From contig NZ_OMPS01000042.1 of the NCBI RefSeq assembly GCF_900313035.1, positions 1 to 64,000 on the forward strand: DNA of 64,000 nucleotides, written 5' to 3'. A model generated the notes under the pieces. It saw only the letters and a program-made list of their open reading frames with translations, ran no database searches and was not told the origin of the DNA. Both the position numbers and the translations under genes were made by a program. Source of the DNA: Ruegeria sp. EL01 (GTDB lineage: Bacteria; Pseudomonadota; Alphaproteobacteria; Rhodobacterales; Rhodobacteraceae). Positions 8,502 through 17,736 of this stretch are shown one piece after another (positions within the stretch are counted from its first letter, which is position 1; every line of letters begins with the position of its first letter).

Positions 8502-9263
8502 ATGCATCTTGAACGCTTAACATTAATATTGGAAGTCGTTGGTCAGAAAGGGCGCGCGACCGTTGCAGATATTTGTGCGCAATCCGATCTCCCCAAACCG
8601 ACGGCCTATAGGCTGGTGCAGGATCTTATTGCGTCCGGTCTGCTGGAAACATCTGCGCGAGGAGAATTTTCCATTGGCACAAGATTAAAGCGTATCACGT
8701 TGAGTGATTATTCTGATCCCGCGCTTCTGGAAGTGATCGCGCCGGTCCTCGCCAAGGGTGCCAGAGATTACGGGGCCGCGTTTTTCCTGTCCCGGCTGCG
8801 CGGGAATTGGGTCGAGATTATTCACGTAGCTACGCCTGAGACAGGGGTGTCTTATCTTCACCCGGGTGTGGGCAAGCGTCCATTGCATGCTTGCTCTTGC
8901 GCGAAAGCGATTGTCGCTGCGTCGCCGGAGTTGCTGTCCAGTGACCGACTGAAGGGACAACTCAAACGATACACTAGTAGGACGATTACCAAACCCGAGG
9001 ATCTGGCGGCAGAACTTGAGGCCGTTCGAGCGAAGGGGTACGCCGAATGTGTGGAGGAGCTGGAGCGGGGCATTAGTTCTGTGGCAACCACATTGGCAAA
9101 AACTGGTATCGGCTCAACACTGTCCATTGGTGCGACAGCGTCCGTTCGGGTCTTCACGCCCACCGTGCGAGAAAAAGTTGGGCGAGCCCTGACTGCAATG
9201 TCGCATGAACTTTCAGATAAGCTAGGCTGGGATGTTGAGAGCATGAGCAAGAAATCTGCATAG
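8502..9263 (+). CDS. IclR-family transcriptional regulator
   Basis: A regulator of about 253 residues with an N-terminal winged helix (ATVADICAQSDLPKPTAYRL) and a C-terminal IclR effector domain (about residues 75-245, with the HACSCAKAIVAA segment). I prefer the ATG at 8502 over the in-frame GTG at 8493, because GTGAG before the ATG can act as ribosome site while the GTG has none. It diverges from the methanethiol oxidase operon and probably controls it. Confidence 0.87.
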   Translation: MHLERLTLILEVVGQKGRATVADICAQSDLPKPTAYRLVQDLIASGLLETSARGEFSIGTRLKRITLSDYSDPALLEVIAPVLAKGARDYGAAFFLSRLRGNWVEIIHVATPETGVSYLHPGVGKRPLHACSCAKAIVAASPELLSSDRLKGQLKRYTSRTITKPEDLAAELEAVRAKGYAECVEELERGISSVATTLAKTGIGSTLSIGATASVRVFTPTVREKVGRALTAMSHELSDKLGWDVESMSKKSA

Positions 9264-9361
9264 GGTGTCGATCAAGTTACCGTCGACGATCCAAATCACG
9301 ACACTGAGCCGACGCAGTCGGTGCCCTGAAAATAGTTCGCGGACCAACGGGGGGATAGGAA

Positions 9362-9715
9362 ATGCAAGATGCAATGCTTGGGGGATTTCTAGCTGTCAAT
9401 GTCAAGCCTGAGCATCGGCAGTCTTTTTTGGATGCCAGCATCTTCAAGGCGCAAACCGTTGTCAGCGAGGACGCTGAGATCTTTCAGTTTCAGATCATGA
9501 TGGATGAGGCAAACCCCAACCGTTTCTACTTCTACCAAGTGTTCACAGACGAAACAGCGGTTCAGGACCACTGGGAATCTGAAACATTCAAGAATTGGTT
9601 GAACACTGTCCAAACGATGCTTGAAGGAGAAATCGAAATAATTGCAAGGATGCGCTCGCTTTTTCCAACGGCAAAAGGCTTTAAGGCACAAAAACCGAGC
9701 TTACTACAATGGTGA
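9362..9715 (+). CDS. Antibiotic-biosynthesis-monooxygenase (ABM) domain protein
   Basis: A 117-residue dimeric alpha/beta-barrel protein of the ABM/quinol-monooxygenase group. The typical alternation is FLAVNVKPEHRQSFLDAS, IFQFQIMMDEANPNRFYFYQVFTDETAVQDHW and ETFKNWL. Members oxidise small phenolic or quinone compounds without cofactor, or act as accessory proteins. It stands alone 98 bases after iclR on the same strand, with a GGGGGATAGGAA ribosome site. A second, unrelated copy is at 54748. Confidence 0.8.
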   Translation: MQDAMLGGFLAVNVKPEHRQSFLDASIFKAQTVVSEDAEIFQFQIMMDEANPNRFYFYQVFTDETAVQDHWESETFKNWLNTVQTMLEGEIEIIARMRSLFPTAKGFKAQKPSLLQW

Positions 9716-9944
9716 AATGAATGATTTGTTTGAAGGTGCCGTCGGCCCGAAGAAATGACGAATTGTGAGGCCTGGCCGCTAAGAATTGACCACGCGGACG
9801 GCCCACAGCAGCCGTTGACCTTGCCAGTTGGTGCCGCAGCGCAGCGTCACCAGACCGGCCATTCGCTGCCCTTGCGGAATCTAATTGCAAACGAACCCGA
9901 CATTAAGCGAATTTGGGTGGTCCAAATATAAGTTAGCGTGTCAG

Positions 9945-11174
9945 CTAGGAAAGCATCATCCGCGACAGTCGTCCAGAAAGAGGGAAGAAGCAGGCCTGCA
10001 ATGAGTGGTAAATGTCGGGCTTCCCATCAAAGATGGATGTCACGACATTCCCATTCTCATCTGCCGCTGGAAACCAACCGCCATGCTTATGATCCACGAA
10101 CGTATCACTCGCATAGGTCCAGAGCTTCCTGTACCAAATCTCGTCTTCCGGCATTTTGTCCAAAGCAACCAGAACCGCAACTGCCCCAATTGCTTCGGTG
10201 ACTGGCCAACAAAACCGGGAGTTGTTGGCAACGCGACCATCAAAATCAAGCGTGTAAGCCAAGCCGCCGCCGGGTAGCCAGGCATCACTCAAGGCCTGTT
10301 CGATCAAGCAGCGTGATGTTTCCGGAGCGTCGGACTCCGGCCGTCCCGACAGATCCCAGTGCTGAAGCTGAAGCCGACCTAGCTCAAAGGAATGACCCGG
10401 GGTTGTTCCGGCAGGCCTGAACATCGGGTCGCCGGCATAGTCACGATCAATCTGCCATTCGGATGTGTAATGCTCGGGCAGCCGCCAGTTTTCGCTGGGG
10501 GCAATCTTGGCGATGAAGAAATCCAGAATACGACCGGCGCGGGTGAGATAGATTTCGTCCCCTGTCGCCTGATACGCCGCAAGCAATGCTTCGACACCAT
10601 GCATATTTGCGTTCATTCCACGATAGGTGGAAAAAGGTGTCCAATCCCTATTCCACTCGTCGCAAAATAATCCCGCGTCTTCCTCCCAGAAATGCTGATC
10701 CAAGACCTCGCGAACATCCGCCATCAGGCGGTCTGCATCCGGGTGGCCCGCCAGTTTCGCGCTTGCAGAGGCAAGAAGAACAAAGACATGCCCGTAGGCT
10801 AGCTTTCGATCATCCTTGATCCGATCCCCCTCCAGCGCCCAGAGATACCCGCCATGTTCCCGATCTTTGTGGTGGCTTTCGAGATATGCCATGCCGTGAT
10901 CAATGATCTGTTCAGCGCCCTGAAAACCTGCAAGATGCCCCAATGAATAGGAATGAACCAGACGCGTTGTCGTGTGCAATTCTTGAAGCAGGCCGGGCTG
11001 TGTACTGCCATCGTGACCAAGGGTGAAGAACCCAGGCCCATTTCGGCAACTCGTGCTGAAGAACTCAAGCTGCCGCATGGCCTCATCCATCAACCATGTG
11101 CGGTGATTGGAGGTTTCAAGCCAAAACCCAGGCTCGGAATGCGCACCGGGAGGCAGAGGTTGGTCTTTGATCAT
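9945..11174 (-). CDS. N-acylglucosamine 2-epimerase family sugar isomerase (YihS-like)
   Basis: A 409-residue (alpha/alpha)6-barrel enzyme of the AGE/YihS family, which interconverts aldoses and ketoses or C2 epimers. Conserved stretches are YGHVFVLLASASA, STYRGMNANMHGVEALLAAY, EHYTSEW, TPGHSFELGRLQLQ and DGKPDIYHSLQA. These resemble E. coli YihS, the sulfoquinovose isomerase, more than classical renin-binding-protein epimerases; this comparison is from memory. It is the last gene of an eight-gene sugar operon, 5 bases after the TPP enzyme, and likely isomerises the imported sugar to the ketose that the TPP enzyme cleaves or oxidises. Confidence 0.87.
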   Translation of the reverse strand: MIKDQPLPPGAHSEPGFWLETSNHRTWLMDEAMRQLEFFSTSCRNGPGFFTLGHDGSTQPGLLQELHTTTRLVHSYSLGHLAGFQGAEQIIDHGMAYLESHHKDREHGGYLWALEGDRIKDDRKLAYGHVFVLLASASAKLAGHPDADRLMADVREVLDQHFWEEDAGLFCDEWNRDWTPFSTYRGMNANMHGVEALLAAYQATGDEIYLTRAGRILDFFIAKIAPSENWRLPEHYTSEWQIDRDYAGDPMFRPAGTTPGHSFELGRLQLQHWDLSGRPESDAPETSRCLIEQALSDAWLPGGGLAYTLDFDGRVANNSRFCWPVTEAIGAVAVLVALDKMPEDEIWYRKLWTYASDTFVDHKHGGWFPAADENGNVVTSIFDGKPDIYHSLQACFFPLSGRLSRMMLS

Positions 11175-11179
11175 CTTTA

Positions 11180-13567
11180 TTATCCGGCGAGGGGTGTAAT
11201 GTAGCGTGCGCCGCGGCCCGGCATCAACGCTCGCGCCGCATGCAGAATTGCATTCACGTCAATTCCATGCAGATGATAGGTGTCTTCCACTGTTGCAGCC
11301 TGTCCAAAATGCTCCACACCCAGGGATTTAGTGCGGTGCCCGTGCACGCCACCAAGCCAGCTGAGACCCGCCGGATGGCCATCGGCAACGGTCACCAACC
11401 CAGCGTCACGCGGCACATTGGCGAACAGTTTCTCGACATGTGAAAGCGCCGCGCTGTCACCACGTTGTCGGGCGCGTTCGGCAGCCTGCCATCCTGCGTT
11501 TAGCCGATCCGCCGATGTCACAGCTAGTACAGCAACGTCCCGAACATCATCGGATAGTAGTCCTGCGGCCTGAATGGCCTCGGGTGCGACAACACCTGTG
11601 TAGGCGAGCACGACCGCACTTGTTGCGGTTGGGGGTCTCATCCAATACCCGCCCGCGATTATGTCTTGCGCAAGGTCACCGGTCATGTCGCGCCCGATTT
11701 GTTCGTGCGGTACCGTGGACAAGCGCAGATACACAGATCCGCCCTTTTCGTCGCGTAGCCAGTTTTGTTCAGCCTGCGGTGCTGCGCCATCCCGTTGCAT
11801 ATATTCGAACCCCCAACGCATGATCACGTTAAGTTCGTCCGCATAAGCAGGCTCGAACGTTGCAAGCCCGTCCTGTGCCATACCGATTAGAGGTGTCGAA
11901 ATGGATTGGTGTGCTCCGCCCTCATGGCTAAGCGATACACCAGAGGGGGTTGCAGCCAGCATGAAACGCGCATCCTGATAACAGGAATAGTTCAATGCAT
12001 CGAGCCCGCGGCAAATAAACGGATCATAGACCGTACCGACCGGAAATAACCGCTCGCCAAATAGTGAATGAGACAGACCTAGCGCGCCTAGGAACGTGAA
12101 CAGGTTGTTCTCAGCGATGCCAAGTTCAATATGCCGCCCGTCCCTATGCCTGCGCCACTTTTGTGTCGAAGGGATTTCCTGATCGCGAAACACATCGCTT
12201 TGCTCAGCTTTTGCAAACAGGCCAGTCTTGTTGATCCAAGGACCGAGGTTGGTAGAGACCGAAACATCAGGTGATGTGGTAACAATCCGCTCGGCGAGGG
12301 CCGGAGCTTCACTGGCGATGGCCGACAGTATCTGCCCAAACGCTTCCTGGGTGGAGGCTACGTCCTTGATCCTCGGCCGGGCCACTTCATCAACCCGGAT
12401 CGAGTTAGCGATGTGGCGGCGACGCCCCTTGGCATTAAAAGGGACATTGTTCAGAAACGCCTGAACGTCTTCTTGGTCAACACCGATGCCCGCAAAGCGT
12501 TCCCATTCATGGCCCGCATCTATCCCCAAATCATCGCGCAGACCTTCAATCTGCGCCGTGGTCATGATCCCGGCGTGGTTGTCCTTATGTCCAGCAAGGG
12601 GCAGCCCGTGACCTTTCACCGTGTAGCAGATAAAACATACCGGGCGATCGTGATCGATAGCTTTCATCGTCTTGGACATCAGTGCCGCATCATGCCCCGC
12701 CAGATTGCCCATCAACTGTGCCAGTGTGTCATCATCATGATCCGCGACCAGGGCCAACGCTTCATTGCTGCCCGCGAAATCCTGCTCCAGCTGAGCGCGC
12801 CATGCAGCACCACCTCTGAACGTCAGAGCTGAATAAAGCGCGTTTTCACAGCGATCGATCCAATCGCGCAAATACTCTCCGCCGGGTCGCTTGAAAGCGG
12901 CTTGCATGAGCGAGCCGTATTTCAGTTCGATCACCTCCCACCCGCAGGCGAGGAATATGTCGCGGAACCTTGCGTTCAGACCTTCGGTGACGACGCCATC
13001 AAGCGATTGCCGGTTATAGTCGATGACCCACCAGCAATTGCACAGGTCGTGTTTGGCGCCTTCGAGAAGCGCCTCATAGATATTGCCTTCGTCCAGCTCA
13101 GCATCGCCAACCAACGCAATCATTCGGCCTTTAGGCCGGTTGAGCCATTCGTGACCGGCCAGATAGTCCTGCGTCAGGCTGGCAAACGCCGTCATTGCAA
13201 CACCCATCCCGACCGACCCGGTCGAGAAGTCGACATCATCCTTGTCCTTGGTGCGCGATGGATAGGGTTGTGCGCCTCCAAGGCCACGGAAATCCTGCAT
13301 CTGCTGCAGGCTCTGGTTTCCAAGAAGATACTGGATCGCATGGAAGACCGGGCTCGCGTGCGGTTTGACTGCAACGCGATCCTGGGGGCGCAGCACATCA
13401 AAGTATAGCGCGTTCAGTATCGCATTCATCGAGGCTGATGACGCCTGATGACCACCCACCTTGATCCTACCTTTGGCGCGAATGTTGTTGGCATTGTGGA
13501 TCATCCACGATGACAGCCAGAGCGTCTTTTTCTCAAGCGCTGCCCGAATTTCCAATTCGTTCGTCAT
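11180..13567 (-). CDS. AceE/transketolase-like thiamine-diphosphate enzyme
   Basis: About 795 residues from the ATG at 13567, one base after the ABC ATPase stop; a longer frame reaches 13642 but lies inside the ATPase gene. The fold is that of homodimeric pyruvate dehydrogenase E1/transketolase. The N-terminal TPP half has RIKVGGHQASSASMNAILNA and the metal motif GDAELDEGN-x(20)-DYN. The pyrimidine half has the catalytic-Glu region HIELGIAENNLFTF. A C-terminal transketolase domain ends the protein. No E2 or lipoyl partner is nearby in this operon. Its operon suggests a ketose or sugar-derived 2-oxo acid as substrate rather than pyruvate; the reaction is unknown. Confidence 0.85.
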   Translation of the reverse strand: MTNELEIRAALEKKTLWLSSWMIHNANNIRAKGRIKVGGHQASSASMNAILNALYFDVLRPQDRVAVKPHASPVFHAIQYLLGNQSLQQMQDFRGLGGAQPYPSRTKDKDDVDFSTGSVGMGVAMTAFASLTQDYLAGHEWLNRPKGRMIALVGDAELDEGNIYEALLEGAKHDLCNCWWVIDYNRQSLDGVVTEGLNARFRDIFLACGWEVIELKYGSLMQAAFKRPGGEYLRDWIDRCENALYSALTFRGGAAWRAQLEQDFAGSNEALALVADHDDDTLAQLMGNLAGHDAALMSKTMKAIDHDRPVCFICYTVKGHGLPLAGHKDNHAGIMTTAQIEGLRDDLGIDAGHEWERFAGIGVDQEDVQAFLNNVPFNAKGRRRHIANSIRVDEVARPRIKDVASTQEAFGQILSAIASEAPALAERIVTTSPDVSVSTNLGPWINKTGLFAKAEQSDVFRDQEIPSTQKWRRHRDGRHIELGIAENNLFTFLGALGLSHSLFGERLFPVGTVYDPFICRGLDALNYSCYQDARFMLAATPSGVSLSHEGGAHQSISTPLIGMAQDGLATFEPAYADELNVIMRWGFEYMQRDGAAPQAEQNWLRDEKGGSVYLRLSTVPHEQIGRDMTGDLAQDIIAGGYWMRPPTATSAVVLAYTGVVAPEAIQAAGLLSDDVRDVAVLAVTSADRLNAGWQAAERARQRGDSAALSHVEKLFANVPRDAGLVTVADGHPAGLSWLGGVHGHRTKSLGVEHFGQAATVEDTYHLHGIDVNAILHAARALMPGRGARYITPLAG

Positions 13568-13568
13568 C

Positions 13569-14636
13569 TCAGCCGACCCGCCGCAACGCTGTGCCGTCAT
13601 TGGCAAAAAGATGAGCGTTTTCTGTCTGAATGCGCAGACCAAGCTGTTCGCCAGACTTTACGGGGATATTGCCATGCTTGCGCACCATCATTGACCCGAT
13701 GCCTTCGACGTTCGCATAGATGTTCGTGTCCGAGCCCAGATGTTCAACAACATCAGCCACGGCCGAAAGATCCCCTGTGCCATTGTCCACGACATCAATA
13801 TGCTCTGGTCTTACCCCCAGCTCTTTCGCCTGTGCAGTAAGAGGTTGATCATGAAGTTCGATTTCGGCTCCGTTTCCGGCGGTCACACCTGTATCGGTTC
13901 CAATGACAGGCACGACATTCATGGTCGGTGAGCCGATGAACTGCGCGACAAACTTGTTGGCCGGACGTTCGTAAAGTTCCAACGGGCTGCCGACCTGTTG
14001 GATGTCCCCGCCATTCAGAACAACGATCCTGTCTGCTAGCGTCAAAGCCTCAACCTGATCATGGGTCACGTAGATCATTGTCGCGCTGAGTTTCTGGTGA
14101 AGCCGCGCAATCTCCAGCCGCATTTCAACACGCAGCGCCGCATCGAGATTTGACAAAGGCTCGTCAAACAGGAAGGCCTGCGGATCACGGATGATGGCTC
14201 TGCCCATGGCAACCCGCTGACGTTGACCGCCCGAAAGGGCCTTGGGCAAGCGATCCGTCAGGTTGGATAGGCCCAGGGTTTCCGCCGCCTGGGCGACCTT
14301 TGATTTGCGTTCCGCTGCCGGATCTTTGCGGATTTCCATCGAAAAACCCATATTCCGCGCGACATCCATATGCGGATAAAGAGCGTAGGATTGGAACACC
14401 ATCGCGATGTCCCGATCCCTTGGTCTTACATCGTTCATACGCTTGCCATCGATCAGGAAATCGCCGCTTGATATTGGCTCAAGTCCAGCAACCATACGCA
14501 GCAAAGTGGACTTGCCGCAGCCCGATGGACCCACCAGAACGATGAACTCACCATCCTGTATCTCAAGGTCGATGTTGCGCAGAACCTCAACGGATCCATA
14601 GCGTTTTGCAACGTCACGAAGTTCGATACGTGCCAT
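13569..14636 (-). CDS. Sugar ABC transporter ATP-binding protein (CUT1, MalK/UgpC type)
   Basis: A 355-residue ATPase for the carbohydrate importer. Walker A is GPSGCGKST, the signature LSGGQRQRVAMGRA, Walker B AFLFDEPLSNLD, and the switch His lies in VTHDQVEA. A C-terminal TOBE region with LGVRPEHIDV follows. I start it at the ATG at 14636, eleven bases after the permease stop; the open frame upstream to 14930 runs inside the permease gene and looks non-coding. Confidence 0.92.
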   Translation of the reverse strand: MARIELRDVAKRYGSVEVLRNIDLEIQDGEFIVLVGPSGCGKSTLLRMVAGLEPISSGDFLIDGKRMNDVRPRDRDIAMVFQSYALYPHMDVARNMGFSMEIRKDPAAERKSKVAQAAETLGLSNLTDRLPKALSGGQRQRVAMGRAIIRDPQAFLFDEPLSNLDAALRVEMRLEIARLHQKLSATMIYVTHDQVEALTLADRIVVLNGGDIQQVGSPLELYERPANKFVAQFIGSPTMNVVPVIGTDTGVTAGNGAEIELHDQPLTAQAKELGVRPEHIDVVDNGTGDLSAVADVVEHLGSDTNIYANVEGIGSMMVRKHGNIPVKSGEQLGLRIQTENAHLFANDGTALRRVG

Positions 14637-14647
14637 GATCTGGCCTC

Positions 14648-15490
14648 CTATCCTTTGACCGCGCCGGACGTGAGGCCCTGCACGAGATAGCGTTGAATGA
14701 AGATGAAGAAGAGACAGCTTGGGATCAGCGCCAGCACGCCAGCTGCCATCATTTGCCCCCAATCGACCGAGAACTTGGAAACAAACGTCAACAGGCCAAC
14801 CGGGAAGGTCATCGCGTCGTTCTTCGAAATCAGCATCAGTGCAAACAGCAACTCTGACCATGCTGCAGTAAAGACAAATCCAAGCGTCGCCCCGAGACCG
14901 GGCAATGTCAGTGGAAACACGACTTTGCACAGCGCCTGAAATCGCGAACAGCCATCCATCATTGCCGCGTCTTCCAGATCTTTGGGAATGCCATCAAAGA
15001 AAGACTGCATCAGGAATGTAGCAAAAGGGATGTTGAACGCAGTATAGACAACGATCAGACTTGTCAGCGAATTCAGCAGCCCGAGGTCGGCAATGATCTT
15101 GTAGATCGGTGCAATGATCATCAGTAGCGGGAACATCTGGGTGATCAACATCAATGCTATGATGATCCGTTTGCCCGCAAATTCGAAGCGTGAAAAGGCA
15201 TAGCCCGCCCCGGCTGCAAACAGCGTTGTAAAGAAAGCCGCCCCAAGGGATACAACCAACGAGTTCCGAAAGTAGACCACAAAATCAGTCTGGAAAATGA
15301 CCGTCGTGAAGTTCGAGAACGTGACCTCGCTTGGAAACAGCCTGGTGCCTTCCGAGTAGACCAACTCATCCGGTGTAAGCCCGATCTTGACCAGCCAATA
15401 GAGCGGGAACAGCGCAAAGATCAAATAGAATGCGAGCGCTGCATACTTCCCTAAGACCATTGCAGGGTTGTGTTTTTGGATGACTGACAT
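14648..15490 (-). CDS. Sugar ABC transporter permease (MalG type)
   Basis: A 280-residue inner-membrane subunit with six predicted helices and the EAA loop EDAAMMDGCSRFQALCKVVFPLTLPG, which contacts the ATPase. It pairs with the MalF-type permease encoded 10 bases upstream to form the channel of a CUT1 importer. The substrate, by family, is a mono- or oligosaccharide or a derivative. Confidence 0.92.
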   Translation of the reverse strand: MSVIQKHNPAMVLGKYAALAFYLIFALFPLYWLVKIGLTPDELVYSEGTRLFPSEVTFSNFTTVIFQTDFVVYFRNSLVVSLGAAFFTTLFAAGAGYAFSRFEFAGKRIIIALMLITQMFPLLMIIAPIYKIIADLGLLNSLTSLIVVYTAFNIPFATFLMQSFFDGIPKDLEDAAMMDGCSRFQALCKVVFPLTLPGLGATLGFVFTAAWSELLFALMLISKNDAMTFPVGLLTFVSKFSVDWGQMMAAGVLALIPSCLFFIFIQRYLVQGLTSGAVKG

Positions 15491-15500
15491 GGCTAACTCC

Positions 15501-16451
15501 TCAGATCTTGACCAGCTTCTTACGAAACCAGAGCAGGATGACGGCGTAGATCAGAAGGATTACCAGAAGTGCCACGGCGATGGTCGACGCATAGCCAAAA
15601 TCCAGTTTGCGGAAGGCCGTGGTGAAGATGTAGGTCGACAAAATTTGTGTCGAATTAGCAGGCCCACCGCCGGTCATCACGTAGATCAGATCAGCAAAGT
15701 TGGCGATCCAGATTGTTCGCAGCATCACGGTGATCGCGATCATCGGAGCAAGGAACGGCAAAGTGATCTTGGTGAAAGTCTGCCATGGGCTCGCGCCATC
15801 AACTTCCGCTGCTTCGTAAAGCTCACCGGGTATCGATTGCAACGCCGCCAGCAATGTGATGGCAAAGAACGGCACACCGAACCAAATATTCGCTGTGATC
15901 GGGCCCCACATCGCAAGCTTAGGATCACCAAGGATGTTGTAAGGCTCTGACAGAATGCCAAGTGCTGCCAGCCAATGCGGCAACGGACCGATGACCGGGT
16001 TGAACAGCCACGCCCATGTCAGCGCGGACAGAAAGGTCGGGACGGCCCATGGTAGGAAAACAAGGGCCTGAAACAGCTTCTTGCCAAAGAACTGTGTGTT
16101 CAGAAGCATGGCAAGGCCAAGTCCAAGCAAGAATTGGAATGTGATCGACCAGAAAGTCCAGAACAGCGTGTTCTCCATCGCGATCCAGAACTTGCGATCA
16201 CTCCAGAGATCGACGTAGTTTTCCAACCCGATCCAGCCGGAGTCAAAAGGCTTCAACAGCTCAATGGATTGGAATGAGTAGGAGATTCCGATGATCAGCG
16301 GGATCATAATCACCGCACCGATAAGAAGGATCGCGGGTGAAAGATAGAAGAACGGCTCGACCATGTATTGCAGGTAAAGCGAGCGTCTTGCCCGGGTGTC
16401 CCCGGGCCTGACAGTTTTTTGAGCGCGAGCAATCACTGGTTTGCCTTCCAT
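15501..16451 (-). CDS. Sugar ABC transporter permease (MalF type)
   Basis: A 316-residue inner-membrane subunit with six predicted helices and the EAA loop YEAAEVDGASPWQTFTKITL. The start overlaps the end of the binding-protein gene by 19 bases, suggesting translational coupling. The N-terminal 25 residues are basic and cytoplasmic. Confidence 0.92.
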   Translation of the reverse strand: MEGKPVIARAQKTVRPGDTRARRSLYLQYMVEPFFYLSPAILLIGAVIMIPLIIGISYSFQSIELLKPFDSGWIGLENYVDLWSDRKFWIAMENTLFWTFWSITFQFLLGLGLAMLLNTQFFGKKLFQALVFLPWAVPTFLSALTWAWLFNPVIGPLPHWLAALGILSEPYNILGDPKLAMWGPITANIWFGVPFFAITLLAALQSIPGELYEAAEVDGASPWQTFTKITLPFLAPMIAITVMLRTIWIANFADLIYVMTGGGPANSTQILSTYIFTTAFRKLDFGYASTIAVALLVILLIYAVILLWFRKKLVKI

Positions 16452-17692
16452 TTGGCGTGCTCGTCGCTGAGGAACTCAGCCCACTCATCCGCGACGTCCT
16501 GAGCACTGCGCTGGCCCAGCAAAGCTTCCTGGCTGGTTTCCAGCAGAAGTGTGCTGCCAAAATAACCCCACTGCTCAAGGTTGGTTGGCATTGTGGTCGG
16601 CACATATTGCTCGCCATTCAGTTCCTCGAACCAGCCTTTGAACTGCTCGGTCTGGAAATGCGGATCCTGATCAGCACCTTTGTGGATTGGAATAACACCT
16701 ACCCGTTTGGCCCACGTGGCATTGGCCTCTGGCGAGGACAGAGCCGCGACCAAATCAAAGGCTTCGTCTTCGTGCTCGGTCGCGTTGAAGATCGACCAGC
16801 CTGCAAAACCAATGGTCGGGAACGCTTTGCCCGAAGGTCCGACCGGCATCGGAATAACTGCAAAGTCTTCTGCGGGCATCCGCTCGGCAATGGCGATCAG
16901 AGCGTCGGGGTCTTGATCAAGGAATGCACAGGTGCCGGAATAGAAACCAGCCACGATTTCGTTGAATCCCCAGCTGACGCTGTCCTTGGGTGCATATCCG
17001 TTCTGATACATGTCGATCATGAACTGGATGCCTTCGACCGAGCCGGGCTCATTGATGCGGCTGACGCCATCTTCTGTGAAGAATTCGTTGGTGCCGTTCA
17101 TAGCAGCGGCGAACATGATCCAGCCATTGGTGCCGCCGGGACCACCGCGCAAACAATACCCGTATTTACCATCAAGCTCGGATACCGCCGACGAAGCTGC
17201 CTTGAACTCTTCCATCGTTGCCGGAGGAGCATCGACACCCGCTTCGGCCAGCAATTTCTTGTTGTAGAACATCGCCCGCAGGTAGAAACCATATGGGATC
17301 ATATAGAGATCACCTGCTTGGCTGCCCATCGCGACAGTCTTATCGGTCAGCGTTGCCCCATGGTTCCATCCGGCTACATGGTCTTTAAGGCTGACCAGTT
17401 GGTCAGACCCTGCATAGAGCGCCTGCCATGTGTCGGGCATTTCAACCACATCGGGGATGTCACCGCCCGCGACCATTGTGGCCAATTTTTCGAATGCGCT
17501 GCCCCATGGCAGCGACACGATCTCGACCGTGACGTCAGGGTTGGCGGCCTCAAACTCATCAACGATGCCCTGAAGCACTTCGGTACGCTCTGGGCTTGTG
17601 ATCACCTCAACCAGTTTCAGTGTGGTTTCGGCATACGAGGCCGATCCCATCAGCGCGGCAGCAGCTGTCAGTCCTGCTAGTAGTTTTTTCAT
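16433..17692 (-). CDS. Sugar ABC transporter substrate-binding protein (CUT1)
   Basis: A 419-residue periplasmic binding protein. Residues 1-21 are a Sec signal peptide (MKKLLAGLTAAAALMGSASYA). The rest follows the extracellular solute-binding family 1 pattern (GDIPDVVEMPDTWQALYAG, IGFAGWSIFNATEHEDEAF). The ligand is not readable. It is followed by both permeases and the ATPase, giving a complete importer within the operon. Confidence 0.92.
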   Translation of the reverse strand: MKKLLAGLTAAAALMGSASYAETTLKLVEVITSPERTEVLQGIVDEFEAANPDVTVEIVSLPWGSAFEKLATMVAGGDIPDVVEMPDTWQALYAGSDQLVSLKDHVAGWNHGATLTDKTVAMGSQAGDLYMIPYGFYLRAMFYNKKLLAEAGVDAPPATMEEFKAASSAVSELDGKYGYCLRGGPGGTNGWIMFAAAMNGTNEFFTEDGVSRINEPGSVEGIQFMIDMYQNGYAPKDSVSWGFNEIVAGFYSGTCAFLDQDPDALIAIAERMPAEDFAVIPMPVGPSGKAFPTIGFAGWSIFNATEHEDEAFDLVAALSSPEANATWAKRVGVIPIHKGADQDPHFQTEQFKGWFEELNGEQYVPTTMPTNLEQWGYFGSTLLLETSQEALLGQRSAQDVADEWAEFLSDEHAKWKANQ

Positions 17693-17736
17693 GTTTTCCT
17701 CCTGTTGGTTTTAAGTTCTGCTTGGGGTCGAATTTT

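Noticed and set aside
9716-9944. Possible decayed gene or repeat between the ABM gene and the AGE gene
   Set aside because: A G/C-rich stretch at 9760-9885 looks like degraded intergenic repeat material, but no second copy in the window was found to support it.
11516-11539. TGTCACA-N13-CGTC, resembling an ECF41 promoter
   Set aside because: It lies inside the TPP-enzyme gene, antisense to it, with a spacing unlike the other three, and no start codon follows.
16457-17680. A 407-codon open frame on the plus strand
   Set aside because: It is entirely antisense to the ABC sugar-binding protein gene, which has a signal peptide and clear family motifs. The antisense frame has no recognisable domain.
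9945-17692. Assignment of the sugar operon to sulfoquinovose degradation
   Set aside because: The isomerase resembles YihS, but no sulfoquinovosidase, kinase, aldolase, monooxygenase or sulfonate exporter is present, so similarity of one enzyme is not enough.
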